Assembly (NCBI RefSeq): GCF_001909055.1
Contig: NZ_LVWI01000031.1
Location: forward strand, 1 to 64,000
Length of the DNA stretch: 64,000 bases
Direction of reading: 5' to 3'
Source: Paenibacillus helianthi
Lineage (GTDB): Bacteria; Bacillota; Bacilli; Paenibacillales; Paenibacillaceae
Shown here: in pieces, positions 25,662 through 34,423 of the stretch
How positions within the stretch are numbered: position 1 is the stretch's first letter
Layout of the letters: every line of letters starts with the position of its first letter
The notes under the pieces: model-generated
Seen by the model: only the letters and a program-made list of their open reading frames with translations
Database searches by the model: none
What the model was told of the DNA's origin: nothing
Program-made: the position numbers and the translations under genes

Positions 25662-27806
25662 ATGGGAAATAAAGTATTGACTGTCTGCCCATATTGCGGC
25701 AGCGGCTGCCAGCTGTATTTGCTGGTCGAGAATGGACAGGTCGTGGGCGCAGAGCCTGCGGATGGGCGGACGAACGAGGGAAACCTCTGTCTGAAAGGTC
25801 ACTACGGCTGGGATTTCCTGAATGATCCGCAGCTGCTGACCTCCCGCCTCCGCAAGCCAATGATCCGCAAAGAGGGAGTTCTTCAAGAGGTTACCTGGGA
25901 AGAGGCCATTCAGTTCACCGCAGAGAAGCTGACAGCGATCAAGGAGAAATACGGGCCGGATGCAATTATGGGTACAGGCTCGGCCAGAGGACCGGGGAAT
26001 GAAGCAAACTATGTGATGCAAAAGTTCATGAGAGCGGCGATAGGGACGAATAATATTGACCACTGTGCCCGAGTCTGCCATGGACCATCCGTTGCGGGAC
26101 TGACCTATTCGCTGGGAGACGGGGCCATGTCGAATTCTATCCCGGAAATTGAAGACACCGATCTGCTGCTGATTTTTGGATATAATGCTGCCGTTACCCA
26201 TCCGATTGTGGCGAGAAGAATTGTAAAAGCCAAGCAGAAGGGGGCAACGCTGATCGTCGCTGACCCCCGGATGACCGAATCGGCACGGATTGCGGACACC
26301 TGGCTGCCGCTGAAGGGTGGCTCGAATATGGCGCTTGTGAACGCTTTTGGCCATGTGCTTGTGGAGGAGGAGCTATATGACAAGGATTATGTGTCTGATT
26401 TCGTAGAGGGGTTTGAAGAATACAAGGCGAATGTGCAGAAGTATACGCCCGAATATGCGGAGAGCATTACCGGTGTGCGGGCGGCTGATATCCGCAAGTC
26501 GATGCGTCAATATGCCAAATCCGATAAGGCGATGATCCTCTACGGCATGGGGGTGTGCCAGTTTGCCCAGGCGGTGGATGTGGTTAAGGGGCTGGCTTCA
26601 CTGGCGCTTCTGACCGGTCATTTCGGGAGAGCGAGTGTCGGGATTGGTCCGGTGCGCGGTCAAAACAACGTGCAGGGCTCCTGTGATATGGGCGCACTGC
26701 CTAACGTCTATCCCGGCTATCAGTCCGTAGAGGACGCAAAGCTACGCAAGAAATTCGAGAAGGCCTGGGGCACATCTCTGCCGGATAAAACAGGCTATCG
26801 CCTGACAGAGGTACCGCACCTCATCCTGAAAGAACACAAGATTAAGGCCTATTACATTTTCGGAGAAGATCCGGTGCAGAGCGACCCGAATGCCGCCGAG
26901 CTGCGGGAGGCGCTGGATCAGCTGGAGCTGGTGATTGTCCAGGATATCTTCATGAACAAAACAGCGTTACATGCCGATGTGATTCTGCCCGCCACCTCCT
27001 GGGGGGAGCATGACGGTGTTTATTCCTCAGCAGACCGGGGATTCCAGCGCATCCGAAAAGCAATTGAGCCCCCTGGCGGGGTGAAACCGGACTGGCAGAT
27101 CATCAGCGAAGTATCTACGGCCATGGGTTATCCAATGGCTTATAAGAATTCCGAGGAAATCTGGGATGAGATGAGGAAGTTGTGTCCGAGTTTTGCCGGA
27201 GCCAGCTACAGGAAGATGGAAACACAGGGTGATGTTCAATGGCCCTGTCCTTCCGAGGATCACCCGGGAACGCCTTATTTATACAAGGGGAACCGATTTA
27301 CCACGCCGAACGGCAAAGGGCAGCTATTTGCATGTGAATGGAGAGCGCCGCTGGAGCAGCCGGATGTCGAATATCCCTTGACACTCTCCACCGTCCGCGA
27401 GGTTGGGCATTATTCGGTACGGACGATGACCGGCAATTGCCGTGCGCTCAGCCAGCTGTCTGATGAGCCCGGCAATATCCAGATCAGTCTGGAGGACGCG
27501 GCGGAATATGGCATTGAGAACGGCCAATTGGTACGCGTCATTTCCCGTCGGGGGAAAATCATGGCCAGGGCGCAGGTCAGCGGCCGGACCAAGCAAGGTG
27601 CTACTTACATGACCTATCATTTCTGGATCGGAGCCTGCAACGAGCTGACGGCTGACTATCTGGACCCTGTCTCCAAAACACCGGAATACAAATACTGTGC
27701 GGTCCGGGTCGAAGCGATCGCCGACCAGGCCAAGGCCGAGGCGCTCATCCGGAAGCAATACGCGGAGCTGAGAAAGCAGATGATGGTAGGGGCGATGAAG
27801 GAATGA
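25662..27806 (+). CDS. fdhF: Formate dehydrogenase H-type catalytic subunit, cysteine form
   Basis: 714-residue molybdopterin oxidoreductase, co-linear with E. coli FdhF (715). Cys9, Cys12, Cys16 and Cys43 bind the [4Fe-4S] cluster; Lys45 follows it. Cys139 in HCARVCHGPSVAG replaces the selenocysteine of E. coli FDH-H and His140 is kept, so this is a selenium-free form. GPVRGQNNVQGSCDMG, GEDPVQSDPN and VREVGHYSVRTMTGN line the bis-MGD site. It catalyses formate/CO2 interconversion. No twin-arginine signal, so it is cytoplasmic. It overlaps the next gene by ATGA. With hycB and hydA it resembles FdhF of hydrogen-dependent CO2 reductase. Confidence 0.95.
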   Translation: MGNKVLTVCPYCGSGCQLYLLVENGQVVGAEPADGRTNEGNLCLKGHYGWDFLNDPQLLTSRLRKPMIRKEGVLQEVTWEEAIQFTAEKLTAIKEKYGPDAIMGTGSARGPGNEANYVMQKFMRAAIGTNNIDHCARVCHGPSVAGLTYSLGDGAMSNSIPEIEDTDLLLIFGYNAAVTHPIVARRIVKAKQKGATLIVADPRMTESARIADTWLPLKGGSNMALVNAFGHVLVEEELYDKDYVSDFVEGFEEYKANVQKYTPEYAESITGVRAADIRKSMRQYAKSDKAMILYGMGVCQFAQAVDVVKGLASLALLTGHFGRASVGIGPVRGQNNVQGSCDMGALPNVYPGYQSVEDAKLRKKFEKAWGTSLPDKTGYRLTEVPHLILKEHKIKAYYIFGEDPVQSDPNAAELREALDQLELVIVQDIFMNKTALHADVILPATSWGEHDGVYSSADRGFQRIRKAIEPPGGVKPDWQIISEVSTAMGYPMAYKNSEEIWDEMRKLCPSFAGASYRKMETQGDVQWPCPSEDHPGTPYLYKGNRFTTPNGKGQLFACEWRAPLEQPDVEYPLTLSTVREVGHYSVRTMTGNCRALSQLSDEPGNIQISLEDAAEYGIENGQLVRVISRRGKIMARAQVSGRTKQGATYMTYHFWIGACNELTADYLDPVSKTPEYKYCAVRVEAIADQAKAEALIRKQYAELRKQMMVGAMKE

Positions 27807-28459
27807 ACCACGTACACTCCAATTCGCTGGTCATTGCCGAAGCGGCCAAATGCATCGGCTGCAAGGCCTGTGAGCTGGCCTGCTTCGCGGTGCATAACCG
27901 TGACAACGGTGTAGGCTCCACTGTGGGTACAGTCACCATGCCGGTTGTACCCCGCTTGTATGTGATCCGAACAGACAGCTTCACGATGCCGGTTCAATGC
28001 CGGCAGTGCGAGAACGCCCCTTGTGCGGGAGCCTGCCCGGTCCAGGCTATCCGTCAGAAGGATGGAGTCATTGCCATCGACGCGGATGCCTGCATTGGCT
28101 GCAAGGCCTGTGCCTTGGCCTGCCCGTTCGGAGCGATCAGCCTATACAAAGCCTACAGCGGAGGTGCGGAGCTGCCGCAACCGCTGCTGCAGGAACGCCG
28201 TGACAGCAAGCTGCAGCGCAAAACCCGAATCATTGCCTACAAATGTGATCTCTGCAGGGATATCGAAATGCCCGGGGCTGCGGCCGGGGAGCTGGGGGCA
28301 AGCGGCAGAGATTCTTCAGTCACAGCTGTTCAAGGCCGCGAACCCTTCCCCGCTTGTGTTGCCGTCTGTCCGGAAGATGCGTTGAGGCTGGTCAAGGTGG
28401 GTTCGGGCAATCCACTTAGTCAGCACAGAGAAGGGATGACCTGCGATGTTATTCAGTGA
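27803..28459 (+). CDS. hycB: HycB-like ferredoxin subunit with four [4Fe-4S] clusters (1)
   Basis: 218 residues with sixteen cluster cysteines in four groups: CIGCKACELAC, CRQCENAPCAGAC, CIGCKACALAC, and CDLC plus a late CVAVC. This is the HycB/HydN/DmsB electron-wire family. It would carry electrons between the FdhF active site and HydA. The stretch between the third and fourth groups is longer than usual (about residues 118-180, Ala/Gly-rich at 155-175). Overlaps fdhF by 4 and hydA by 14 bases. Confidence 0.9.
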   Translation: MNHVHSNSLVIAEAAKCIGCKACELACFAVHNRDNGVGSTVGTVTMPVVPRLYVIRTDSFTMPVQCRQCENAPCAGACPVQAIRQKDGVIAIDADACIGCKACALACPFGAISLYKAYSGGAELPQPLLQERRDSKLQRKTRIIAYKCDLCRDIEMPGAAAGELGASGRDSSVTAVQGREPFPACVAVCPEDALRLVKVGSGNPLSQHREGMTCDVIQ

Positions 28460-29864
28460 ACCCATCATTAAGATTGATCCTGAGCTGTGCACCGGCTGCC
28501 GCCGCTGTGCAGCAGTCTGTCCGGTGGATGCCATCATCGGCGAGCCGGGCAAGCCCCAGGAAGTGGATGCCCACCGCTGTGTGGTGTGCGGCCAGTGCGT
28601 GCAGATCTGCACCGTCTATGCTGCAGACAGCCTGGAGTCCGGGGATAACCTTAAGAATAAACGGCTTCAAAGAGGACAGCTCCCAAGTGTACGAGAGCCT
28701 TTGTTCGCGGCCTATTCCGCGGGTCAAGTGCCGGAGGTCAAGCGTGCGCTGGCCGATTCTGCACTTTATAAGGTGGTGCAATGCGCACCGGCTATCCGCG
28801 TCTCGCTGGCTGAGGAATTCGGCCTGCCCATGGGTACACTGACACCGGGCAAGATGGCTGCGGCGCTGCGGCATCTGAAGTTTGACCGGATTTATGATAC
28901 GAATTTTGGTGCGGACGTAACCATTATGGAGGAGGGCACGGAGCTGATCGGAAGGGTCATGTCTGGAGAGCGGCTGCCCATGTTCACCTCCTGCTGCCCC
29001 GCCTGGGTCAAGCATGCGGAGACGGCAGCGCCGGAGCTGCTTGACCACTTGTCGAGCTGTAAGTCACCAATGCAAATGGTTGGTGCGCTGGTCAAAACCT
29101 ACGGAGCGAAGCAGAACGGGGTAGATCCTGCAAAGATTTATAGTGTAGCGGTCATGCCCTGCACCTGCAAGGAATTTGAGTGCAGCCGCGAAGAAATGGA
29201 GGTTGACGGGCTCCGGGAGGTTGATGTGGTGATTACCACCCGGGAACTGGCACAGCTGATTAAGGATGCGGGAATTGATTTTGTGAATCTGCCGGATGAG
29301 CCGTTCGATTCGCCGCTGGGCATATATTCCGGGGCAGGCTCGATATTCGGCGTTACCGGCGGGGTGATGGAAGCGGCCATCCGTACCGGCTATGAGCTGG
29401 TGACGCACGAGACGATCCCGAATCTGCAGCTGGATTTTGTCAGGGGTGAAGAAGGGCTTCGTACGGCAACGGCTCAGCTTGGCGATCTGGAGCTGAGGGT
29501 TGCCGTGGTCGCCGGTTTGAAATATGTGTCTGAAATTCTGAAACAGGTGAAGGAAGGCACCTCCCCTTATCATTTTATTGAAGTGATGGGCTGCCCAGAA
29601 GGCTGTGTCAGCGGCGGCGGACAACCCAAGCTGCTGCTGGAAACATTGCGCAAGAAAGCCTATCAGGCCAGAAAAAGCTCGGTCTACCGCCATGATTCCC
29701 ATCAGCAGGTGCGAAAATCACATGAGAATCCGGCCATTATTAAGCTGTACAAGGATTTCCTGGGTGAGCCGCTGGGCCATGTATCTCATCACCTGTTGCA
29801 TACGACGTTTCATTCCAGGGAGAAAATGTCACCAAACCAAGCACTAGGTGTGAAGGAGGACTAA
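28446..29864 (+). CDS. hydA: [FeFe] hydrogenase catalytic subunit
   Basis: 472 residues. Two [4Fe-4S] clusters are at Cys15/18/21/25 and Cys45/48/51/55; there is no [2Fe-2S] domain. All H-cluster motifs are present: L1 TSCCPAW (Cys183 is the proton-relay cysteine, Cys184 a ligand), L2 MPCTCKEFE (Cys239, Lys242), L3 EVMGCPEGCVSGGGQP (Cys383, Cys387). L2 has an extra cysteine (Cys241) where alanine is usual. The small-subunit-like tail includes SHHLLHTTFHSREK. It resembles HydA2 of HDCR complexes, and the gene position between two hycB genes after fdhF supports that. Confidence 0.95.
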   Translation: MLFSEPIIKIDPELCTGCRRCAAVCPVDAIIGEPGKPQEVDAHRCVVCGQCVQICTVYAADSLESGDNLKNKRLQRGQLPSVREPLFAAYSAGQVPEVKRALADSALYKVVQCAPAIRVSLAEEFGLPMGTLTPGKMAAALRHLKFDRIYDTNFGADVTIMEEGTELIGRVMSGERLPMFTSCCPAWVKHAETAAPELLDHLSSCKSPMQMVGALVKTYGAKQNGVDPAKIYSVAVMPCTCKEFECSREEMEVDGLREVDVVITTRELAQLIKDAGIDFVNLPDEPFDSPLGIYSGAGSIFGVTGGVMEAAIRTGYELVTHETIPNLQLDFVRGEEGLRTATAQLGDLELRVAVVAGLKYVSEILKQVKEGTSPYHFIEVMGCPEGCVSGGGQPKLLLETLRKKAYQARKSSVYRHDSHQQVRKSHENPAIIKLYKDFLGEPLGHVSHHLLHTTFHSREKMSPNQALGVKED

Positions 29865-29865
29865 T

Positions 29866-30450
29866 ATGAACAGTTTTGTCATTGCCGATCCCGGACTCTG
29901 CATTGGCTGCCATACTTGTGAAGTGGCCTGTGTGGCTGCCCATTCCGCAAATAATATGTTCCTGCAGCAGGAAGAGAATCCGGACTTTTATCCCCGTCTG
30001 AGGGTAACGGAAACCGATCAGGTCACCGCCCCGGTGCAGTGCCGCCATTGCGAGGATGCTCCATGCGCCAATGTGTGTCCCAATGGTTCAATAACGAATA
30101 ATAGTAGTAGTATCTCGATCAACCAGGATACCTGTATCGGCTGCAAGACTTGCATGCTGGTCTGTCCTTACGGGGCCATTGCCATGGTTCCGGCGTCCCG
30201 GGACGGACAGCGGCAGATCCAGGCCGGACTGCGCTCGAACGCGAGCGGAGTCTGGGCGCGGAAGGAGCGGCTGGTTGCCAGTAAATGTGATCTGTGCGAT
30301 GAGAGTGGCAACGGTCCGGAATGCGTGCGGATTTGTCCCACACATGCGCTTCAGCTGGTGGTCCCCGGGAATGTGACGGAGAGCATCGCTGCCAAAAGAA
30401 CAGCCAGTGCGCAGACACTGCAGCAGTTCGGCGGACTCATCCGGTTCTGA
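29866..30450 (+). CDS. hycB: HycB-like ferredoxin subunit with four [4Fe-4S] clusters (2)
   Basis: 194 residues, one base after hydA with AAGGAGG. Cysteine groups are CIGCHTCEVAC, CRHCEDAPCANVC, CIGCKTCMLVC and CDLC/CVRIC: four clusters. The start MNSFVIADPGLCIGC is that of HydN/HycB proteins. After the last cluster there is a 30-residue tail with an Ala/Lys/Gln helix (TESIAAKRTASAQTLQQFGG). In T. kivui HDCR a C-terminal helix of one HycB subunit drives filament assembly, so this tail is worth noting; the parallel is inference. Confidence 0.9.
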   Translation: MNSFVIADPGLCIGCHTCEVACVAAHSANNMFLQQEENPDFYPRLRVTETDQVTAPVQCRHCEDAPCANVCPNGSITNNSSSISINQDTCIGCKTCMLVCPYGAIAMVPASRDGQRQIQAGLRSNASGVWARKERLVASKCDLCDESGNGPECVRICPTHALQLVVPGNVTESIAAKRTASAQTLQQFGGLIRF

Positions 30451-30470
30451 AATCATTTACCCTAGAAAGC

Positions 30471-31538
30471 ATGGTGAATATCTTGTCTAATGCCTTGGCC
30501 GATTCCTTTGGCCGAATACACAATTATGTGCGCATCTCAGTAACGGACCGCTGCAATCTATCCTGTGAGTACTGTAAACCGGACCAGGCAGCCGCAGCTT
30601 CTTCACCGCAGCCGCTCACTTTTGACGAAATCAGTTCAGTGGTAGCTGTGCTTGCGGATATGGGCGTCACTAAGGTACGGCTTACCGGTGGCGAACCGCT
30701 GCTGCGGCCACGGATCGAGGAGCTGGTGGCCCGTCTTCATGATATAGGCGGCATTGAACGCATAGGGCTCACAACCAACGGAATGCTGCTGGCTTCCAAG
30801 GCAAGAGCGCTGCGCGGAGCCGGCTTGACCGACGTCAATATCAGTCTGGATTCCCTTCAGCCGGAACGCTTTGCAAGGATTACCGGGGGAGGGGATGTCG
30901 GCCGGGTGCTCCATGCCATTAGCGCCAGCCTGGAAGCCGGTATTGAACGCGTGAAGGTTAATGTGGTCTTAATGCACGGGGTAAATGACGATGAAATCGA
31001 ATCCTTTCTGCAGATGACCAACAAATATCCGCTGGACATCCGGTTCATTGAATATATGCCGATCGGCCGGAAGAATGAAGGCTGGAAAGCGGGATATATG
31101 CCGCTCAGCGGGATTCTGGATCGCTGTTCCAGAGCGGGCTGGGCTTATGATGCGGTGCCGCCTGAAGCCGCGAACGGGTCCTCCCTTGAACATGGTTTAT
31201 CTACAAGCGCAACAGATTCGGGGCCGGCCCGTTATTACCGGATTGCTGGAGCAGCAGGGAAATTCGGATTGATTGACCCGGTCAGCAAGCATTTCTGCAT
31301 GACCTGCAACCGGCTGCGCATCACCTCCAGCGGCCATGTCAAACCGTGCCTCTTCTGGAATGACGAATGGAATGTAAGACCTTACATCGGGAAGGATGAA
31401 CTCTTGAAGCAATTGTTCCTGCGGTCGCTTGAGAACAAGCCGGTGCGGCATGAAATGCTCGGGGGGCTTAAGGCGGATGGTTCATACCATCCGCTGCAGG
31501 AGAGTACGATCCGCCAGATGTCACAGATTGGCGGGTGA
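30471..31538 (+). CDS. moaA: GTP 3',8-cyclase, molybdenum cofactor synthesis
   Basis: Radical SAM enzyme of about 355 residues making the first intermediate of molybdopterin. The N-terminal cluster motif is CNLSCEYC and the C-terminal one FCMTCNRLRITSSGHVKPCL; the protein ends in the Gly-Gly (QIGG) needed for activity. It sits inside the fdhF-hyd operon, so this copy is tuned to FdhF demand; no other moa or mob gene is in the window. ATG 30471 has a weak ribosome site; TTG 30483 with GGTGA 5 bases upstream is an alternative start. Confidence 0.9.
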   Translation: MVNILSNALADSFGRIHNYVRISVTDRCNLSCEYCKPDQAAAASSPQPLTFDEISSVVAVLADMGVTKVRLTGGEPLLRPRIEELVARLHDIGGIERIGLTTNGMLLASKARALRGAGLTDVNISLDSLQPERFARITGGGDVGRVLHAISASLEAGIERVKVNVVLMHGVNDDEIESFLQMTNKYPLDIRFIEYMPIGRKNEGWKAGYMPLSGILDRCSRAGWAYDAVPPEAANGSSLEHGLSTSATDSGPARYYRIAGAAGKFGLIDPVSKHFCMTCNRLRITSSGHVKPCLFWNDEWNVRPYIGKDELLKQLFLRSLENKPVRHEMLGGLKADGSYHPLQESTIRQMSQIGG

Positions 31539-31545
31539 AGCAGGG

Positions 31546-33009
31546 ATGACGGATCATACGGCTTACCGTATTGAGAGTGATTCACTTGGCAGCCTGTCCG
31601 TTCCGCAGGATGCCTATTATGGGATTCATACCGCGCGGGCGAAGGATAATTTCAGGGCCGGAGGCCGTCCGGCGAACCTCTTGCTGCTGCTGGCGATCGT
31701 TCGGGTCAAACAGGCGGCAGCGGAGGTGAACGGGCGAATCCATGCCTTGCCGCAGAAGAAGGCACAGGCCATTCTTGAGGCCTGCAGGGAGATTCTGGAG
31801 GGCCGGCTGGATGCACATTTGATCGTCGATGCCTATCAAGGGGGAGCGGGGACCAGCAGCAATATGAATGTGAACGAGGTTATTGCTAACCGTTCGATTG
31901 AGCTGCTGGGCGGGGTGAAGGGCGATTATAGCATCATCCATCCGATTGATGATGTGAACCTCCATCAATCGACGAATGACGTCTATCCAACAGCGCTGCG
32001 CATTGCTGTCATTCCGCTTCTGCGGCAGCTGTCGGAAGAGCTGGCTGCACTCCAGGAAGCATTCCAGGCGAAGGAACGTGAGTATGCGGACCTGCTGAGA
32101 CTTGGGCGGACTCAGCTGATGGATGCACTGCCCATCCTGGCCGGGCAATCCTTCGGCGCCTGCGCCAAGGCAACTGCGCGCGACCGCTGGCGGCTGTACA
32201 AGTCAGAGGAGCGGCTGAGGGAGATTAACATCGGGGGAACGGCTGTGGGTACAGGAATGAATGCGCCGCTTGATTACATTTATGCCATGGCTGATGTACT
32301 GCGTGAGCTCACGGGACTGGGTCTTTACCGCAGTGATTTCCCGATGGATACGACGCAGAATATGGATGTGTTCGTGGAAGTGTCGGGCCTGCTTAAGGCC
32401 GCAGCGGTGAATCTGCTGAAGATCTCCAGTGATTTTCGGCTGCTGTCCTCCGGTCCAGCCGGAGGAATAGGGGAATATATTCTGCCGGCGGTGCAGGCGG
32501 GGTCTTCCATCATGCCCGGGAAGGTGAATCCAGTGATTGCCGAAATGCTAGGCTCCGTGGCAATGCGGGTGATCGCTAATGATACGGCTGTGACTTTGGC
32601 AGCCGCAAGCGGTCAACTGGAGCTGAACGCGTTTACCCCTGTGCTGGCTGAGGCCCTGCTGGAATCCCTGGAGCTCCTGCTTCGCGGCGTTCCACTGTTC
32701 CGGGAACGCTGTCTCAGCAGCCTCACACTGGATGAAGCCCGCTGCCGGGAGCATGTGGAGCGTTCAGGGGTGATGGCTGCAGCAACAATAGCTTATCTTG
32801 GCTATGACACCGCTTCCGAGCTTGCCAAGGCAGCGGCTGCTTCCGGGCGTCCCCTGGAACAGCTTCTGCTGGAGGGCGGATGGATGACCGGGAAGCAGAT
32901 TCATAAGGTGCTGCATCCGCTGGAAGTGACCAAGCCAGGGATACCCGGCCGGTCACAGTGGACAGTTCGGAATATGGAAGGAGGCTTAAGCCAGGATGAG
33001 CTTGAATGA
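31546..33009 (+). CDS. Aspartate ammonia-lyase-like protein in the hydrogenase maturation operon
   Basis: 487 residues of the fumarase/aspartase superfamily: GGAGTSSNMNVNEVIANR, HQSTNDVYPTALR and the signature GSSIMPGKVNPVIAEM with its catalytic-loop serine. It would release ammonia and fumarate from aspartate. It starts 7 bases after moaA and overlaps hydF by 14 bases. Aspartase-like genes recur beside hydE/hydF/hydG in anaerobes, and ammonia is a plausible precursor of the azadithiolate bridge of the H-cluster; that role is not proven. True specificity (aspartate or another amino acid) cannot be read here. Confidence 0.85.
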   Translation: MTDHTAYRIESDSLGSLSVPQDAYYGIHTARAKDNFRAGGRPANLLLLLAIVRVKQAAAEVNGRIHALPQKKAQAILEACREILEGRLDAHLIVDAYQGGAGTSSNMNVNEVIANRSIELLGGVKGDYSIIHPIDDVNLHQSTNDVYPTALRIAVIPLLRQLSEELAALQEAFQAKEREYADLLRLGRTQLMDALPILAGQSFGACAKATARDRWRLYKSEERLREINIGGTAVGTGMNAPLDYIYAMADVLRELTGLGLYRSDFPMDTTQNMDVFVEVSGLLKAAAVNLLKISSDFRLLSSGPAGGIGEYILPAVQAGSSIMPGKVNPVIAEMLGSVAMRVIANDTAVTLAAASGQLELNAFTPVLAEALLESLELLLRGVPLFRERCLSSLTLDEARCREHVERSGVMAAATIAYLGYDTASELAKAAAASGRPLEQLLLEGGWMTGKQIHKVLHPLEVTKPGIPGRSQWTVRNMEGGLSQDELE

Positions 33010-34300
33010 TACTCCGCGAGGAGAAAGACCGCATATCGCCGTATTCGGCAGCCGCAATGCCGGAAAATCAAGTCTGATTAATGCGATTTGCGGACAGGCG
33101 GTGTCCATCGTATCTCCGGTAAGCGGGACTACGACCGACCCGGTGTACCAGCCCATGGAGCTGCTGCCGGCGGGTCCGGTTGTACTGATTGACACTGCAG
33201 GACTCGACGACACCGGTGAGCTTGGAGAGCAGCGAATCCGCAAAACGCTCGATATTTTGAAGAAAACGGATTTGGCGTTCCTGGTGGTAGACGCAGCAGC
33301 CGGAGCTGGAGACTTCGAGCGTGAGCTGCTGAGGACTCTGGGAGCAGCAGGAACGAATGTAATGGTTGTTCTGAATAAAATTGACTTGATTACAGCTGAT
33401 CCGCAGACGCTTGAAGAGCAGTGCAGTCAAATAGCTGCGCGTCTCGGAACTGGTGCTTCTATCCCTCTGATGCCGGTCAGCACCCTAAGCGGCAGTGGAA
33501 TTGATGCTCTGAAGAAGACGGCAGCTGCGGTGCTGGCCAAGGAGGAAGAACGCTTCCGGCTGGTAGGGGATCTGCTGAAGCCGGGCGATGTGGCGGTATT
33601 GGTGGTTCCCATTGACAAGGCTGCCCCGAAGGGCCGTCTGATTCTGCCTCAGCAGCAGACGATCCGGGATATTATGGAATGTGATGGGGTGGCTGTGGTG
33701 ACCAAGGAACAGGAGCTGGCGCACACGCTGGCCCAGCTGAACCGCAAGCCGCGCATCGTCATTACAGATTCACAGGTGTTTCTGAAGGTGGAGGCAGATA
33801 CACCGCGGGATGTGCCGCTTACGTCATTCTCCATTCTGTTCGCCCGGTATAAAGGGGATCTTCCCCGGCTGGTCAGCGGATTGCGCTCCATCACGAGACT
33901 GAAAGACGGGGATCGGGTGCTGATTGCTGAAGCCTGCACGCACCACCGCCAGTCCGATGATATCGGCTCAGTCAAGATTCCCCGTTGGCTGCGGGAGATT
34001 ACCGGCAGGCAGCTGATCATCGATAATGCTGCAGGGAGTGAATTCCTCGCGAATTTGGAGCAATACTCGCTGATTATCCACTGCGGTGCCTGCATGCTTA
34101 ACCGAAGAGCGATGCTGAGGAGACTGGATGAAGCAGAATTAGCCGGTGTACCGATTGTCAATTATGGCATGTTTATTGCCTATGTTCAGGGTGTATTTCC
34201 GAGGGCAATCGAAATGTTCCCGTCGGCTATGCTGGCCTGGGAGAATGGTACCGGAAGCCCTGCCCCAGTAGTCCCGGCTCAGTACTCAGTAACCCAGTAA
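32996..34300 (+). CDS. hydF: [FeFe] hydrogenase H-cluster maturation GTPase
   Basis: 434 residues. GTPase motifs are GSRNAGKSS (P-loop), DTAG and NKID. The C-terminal cluster-binding part has CTHH near residue 312 and HCGAC near 363, the HydF ligands for its [4Fe-4S] cluster. HydF is the scaffold that assembles the 2Fe subcluster and hands it to HydA. Last gene of the plus-strand operon. The final 20 residues (rich in Pro, Val, Ser) look like an unstructured tail. Confidence 0.95.
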   Translation: MSLNDTPRGERPHIAVFGSRNAGKSSLINAICGQAVSIVSPVSGTTTDPVYQPMELLPAGPVVLIDTAGLDDTGELGEQRIRKTLDILKKTDLAFLVVDAAAGAGDFERELLRTLGAAGTNVMVVLNKIDLITADPQTLEEQCSQIAARLGTGASIPLMPVSTLSGSGIDALKKTAAAVLAKEEERFRLVGDLLKPGDVAVLVVPIDKAAPKGRLILPQQQTIRDIMECDGVAVVTKEQELAHTLAQLNRKPRIVITDSQVFLKVEADTPRDVPLTSFSILFARYKGDLPRLVSGLRSITRLKDGDRVLIAEACTHHRQSDDIGSVKIPRWLREITGRQLIIDNAAGSEFLANLEQYSLIIHCGACMLNRRAMLRRLDEAELAGVPIVNYGMFIAYVQGVFPRAIEMFPSAMLAWENGTGSPAPVVPAQYSVTQ

Positions 34301-34315
34301 CCCATATAAATAACC

Positions 34316-34376
34316 CAGCACCCCCAAAAGGTCCCGTTCGTGGAATTTTCCTCGACGGGATCTTTTGAGGGTGCTG
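34316..34376. terminator. Bidirectional terminator between hydF and hydG
   Basis: A long hairpin: CAGCACCC-CAAAAG-TCCCGT pairs with ACGGGA-CTTTTG-GGGTGCTG, with single mismatches. It lies between the two convergent halves of the hydrogenase locus. Confidence 0.8.
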
Positions 34377-34423
34377 AGATTTGCAGCTGCAGACTTGCGC
34401 TATGTCGCTGTCCAACATCTGTG

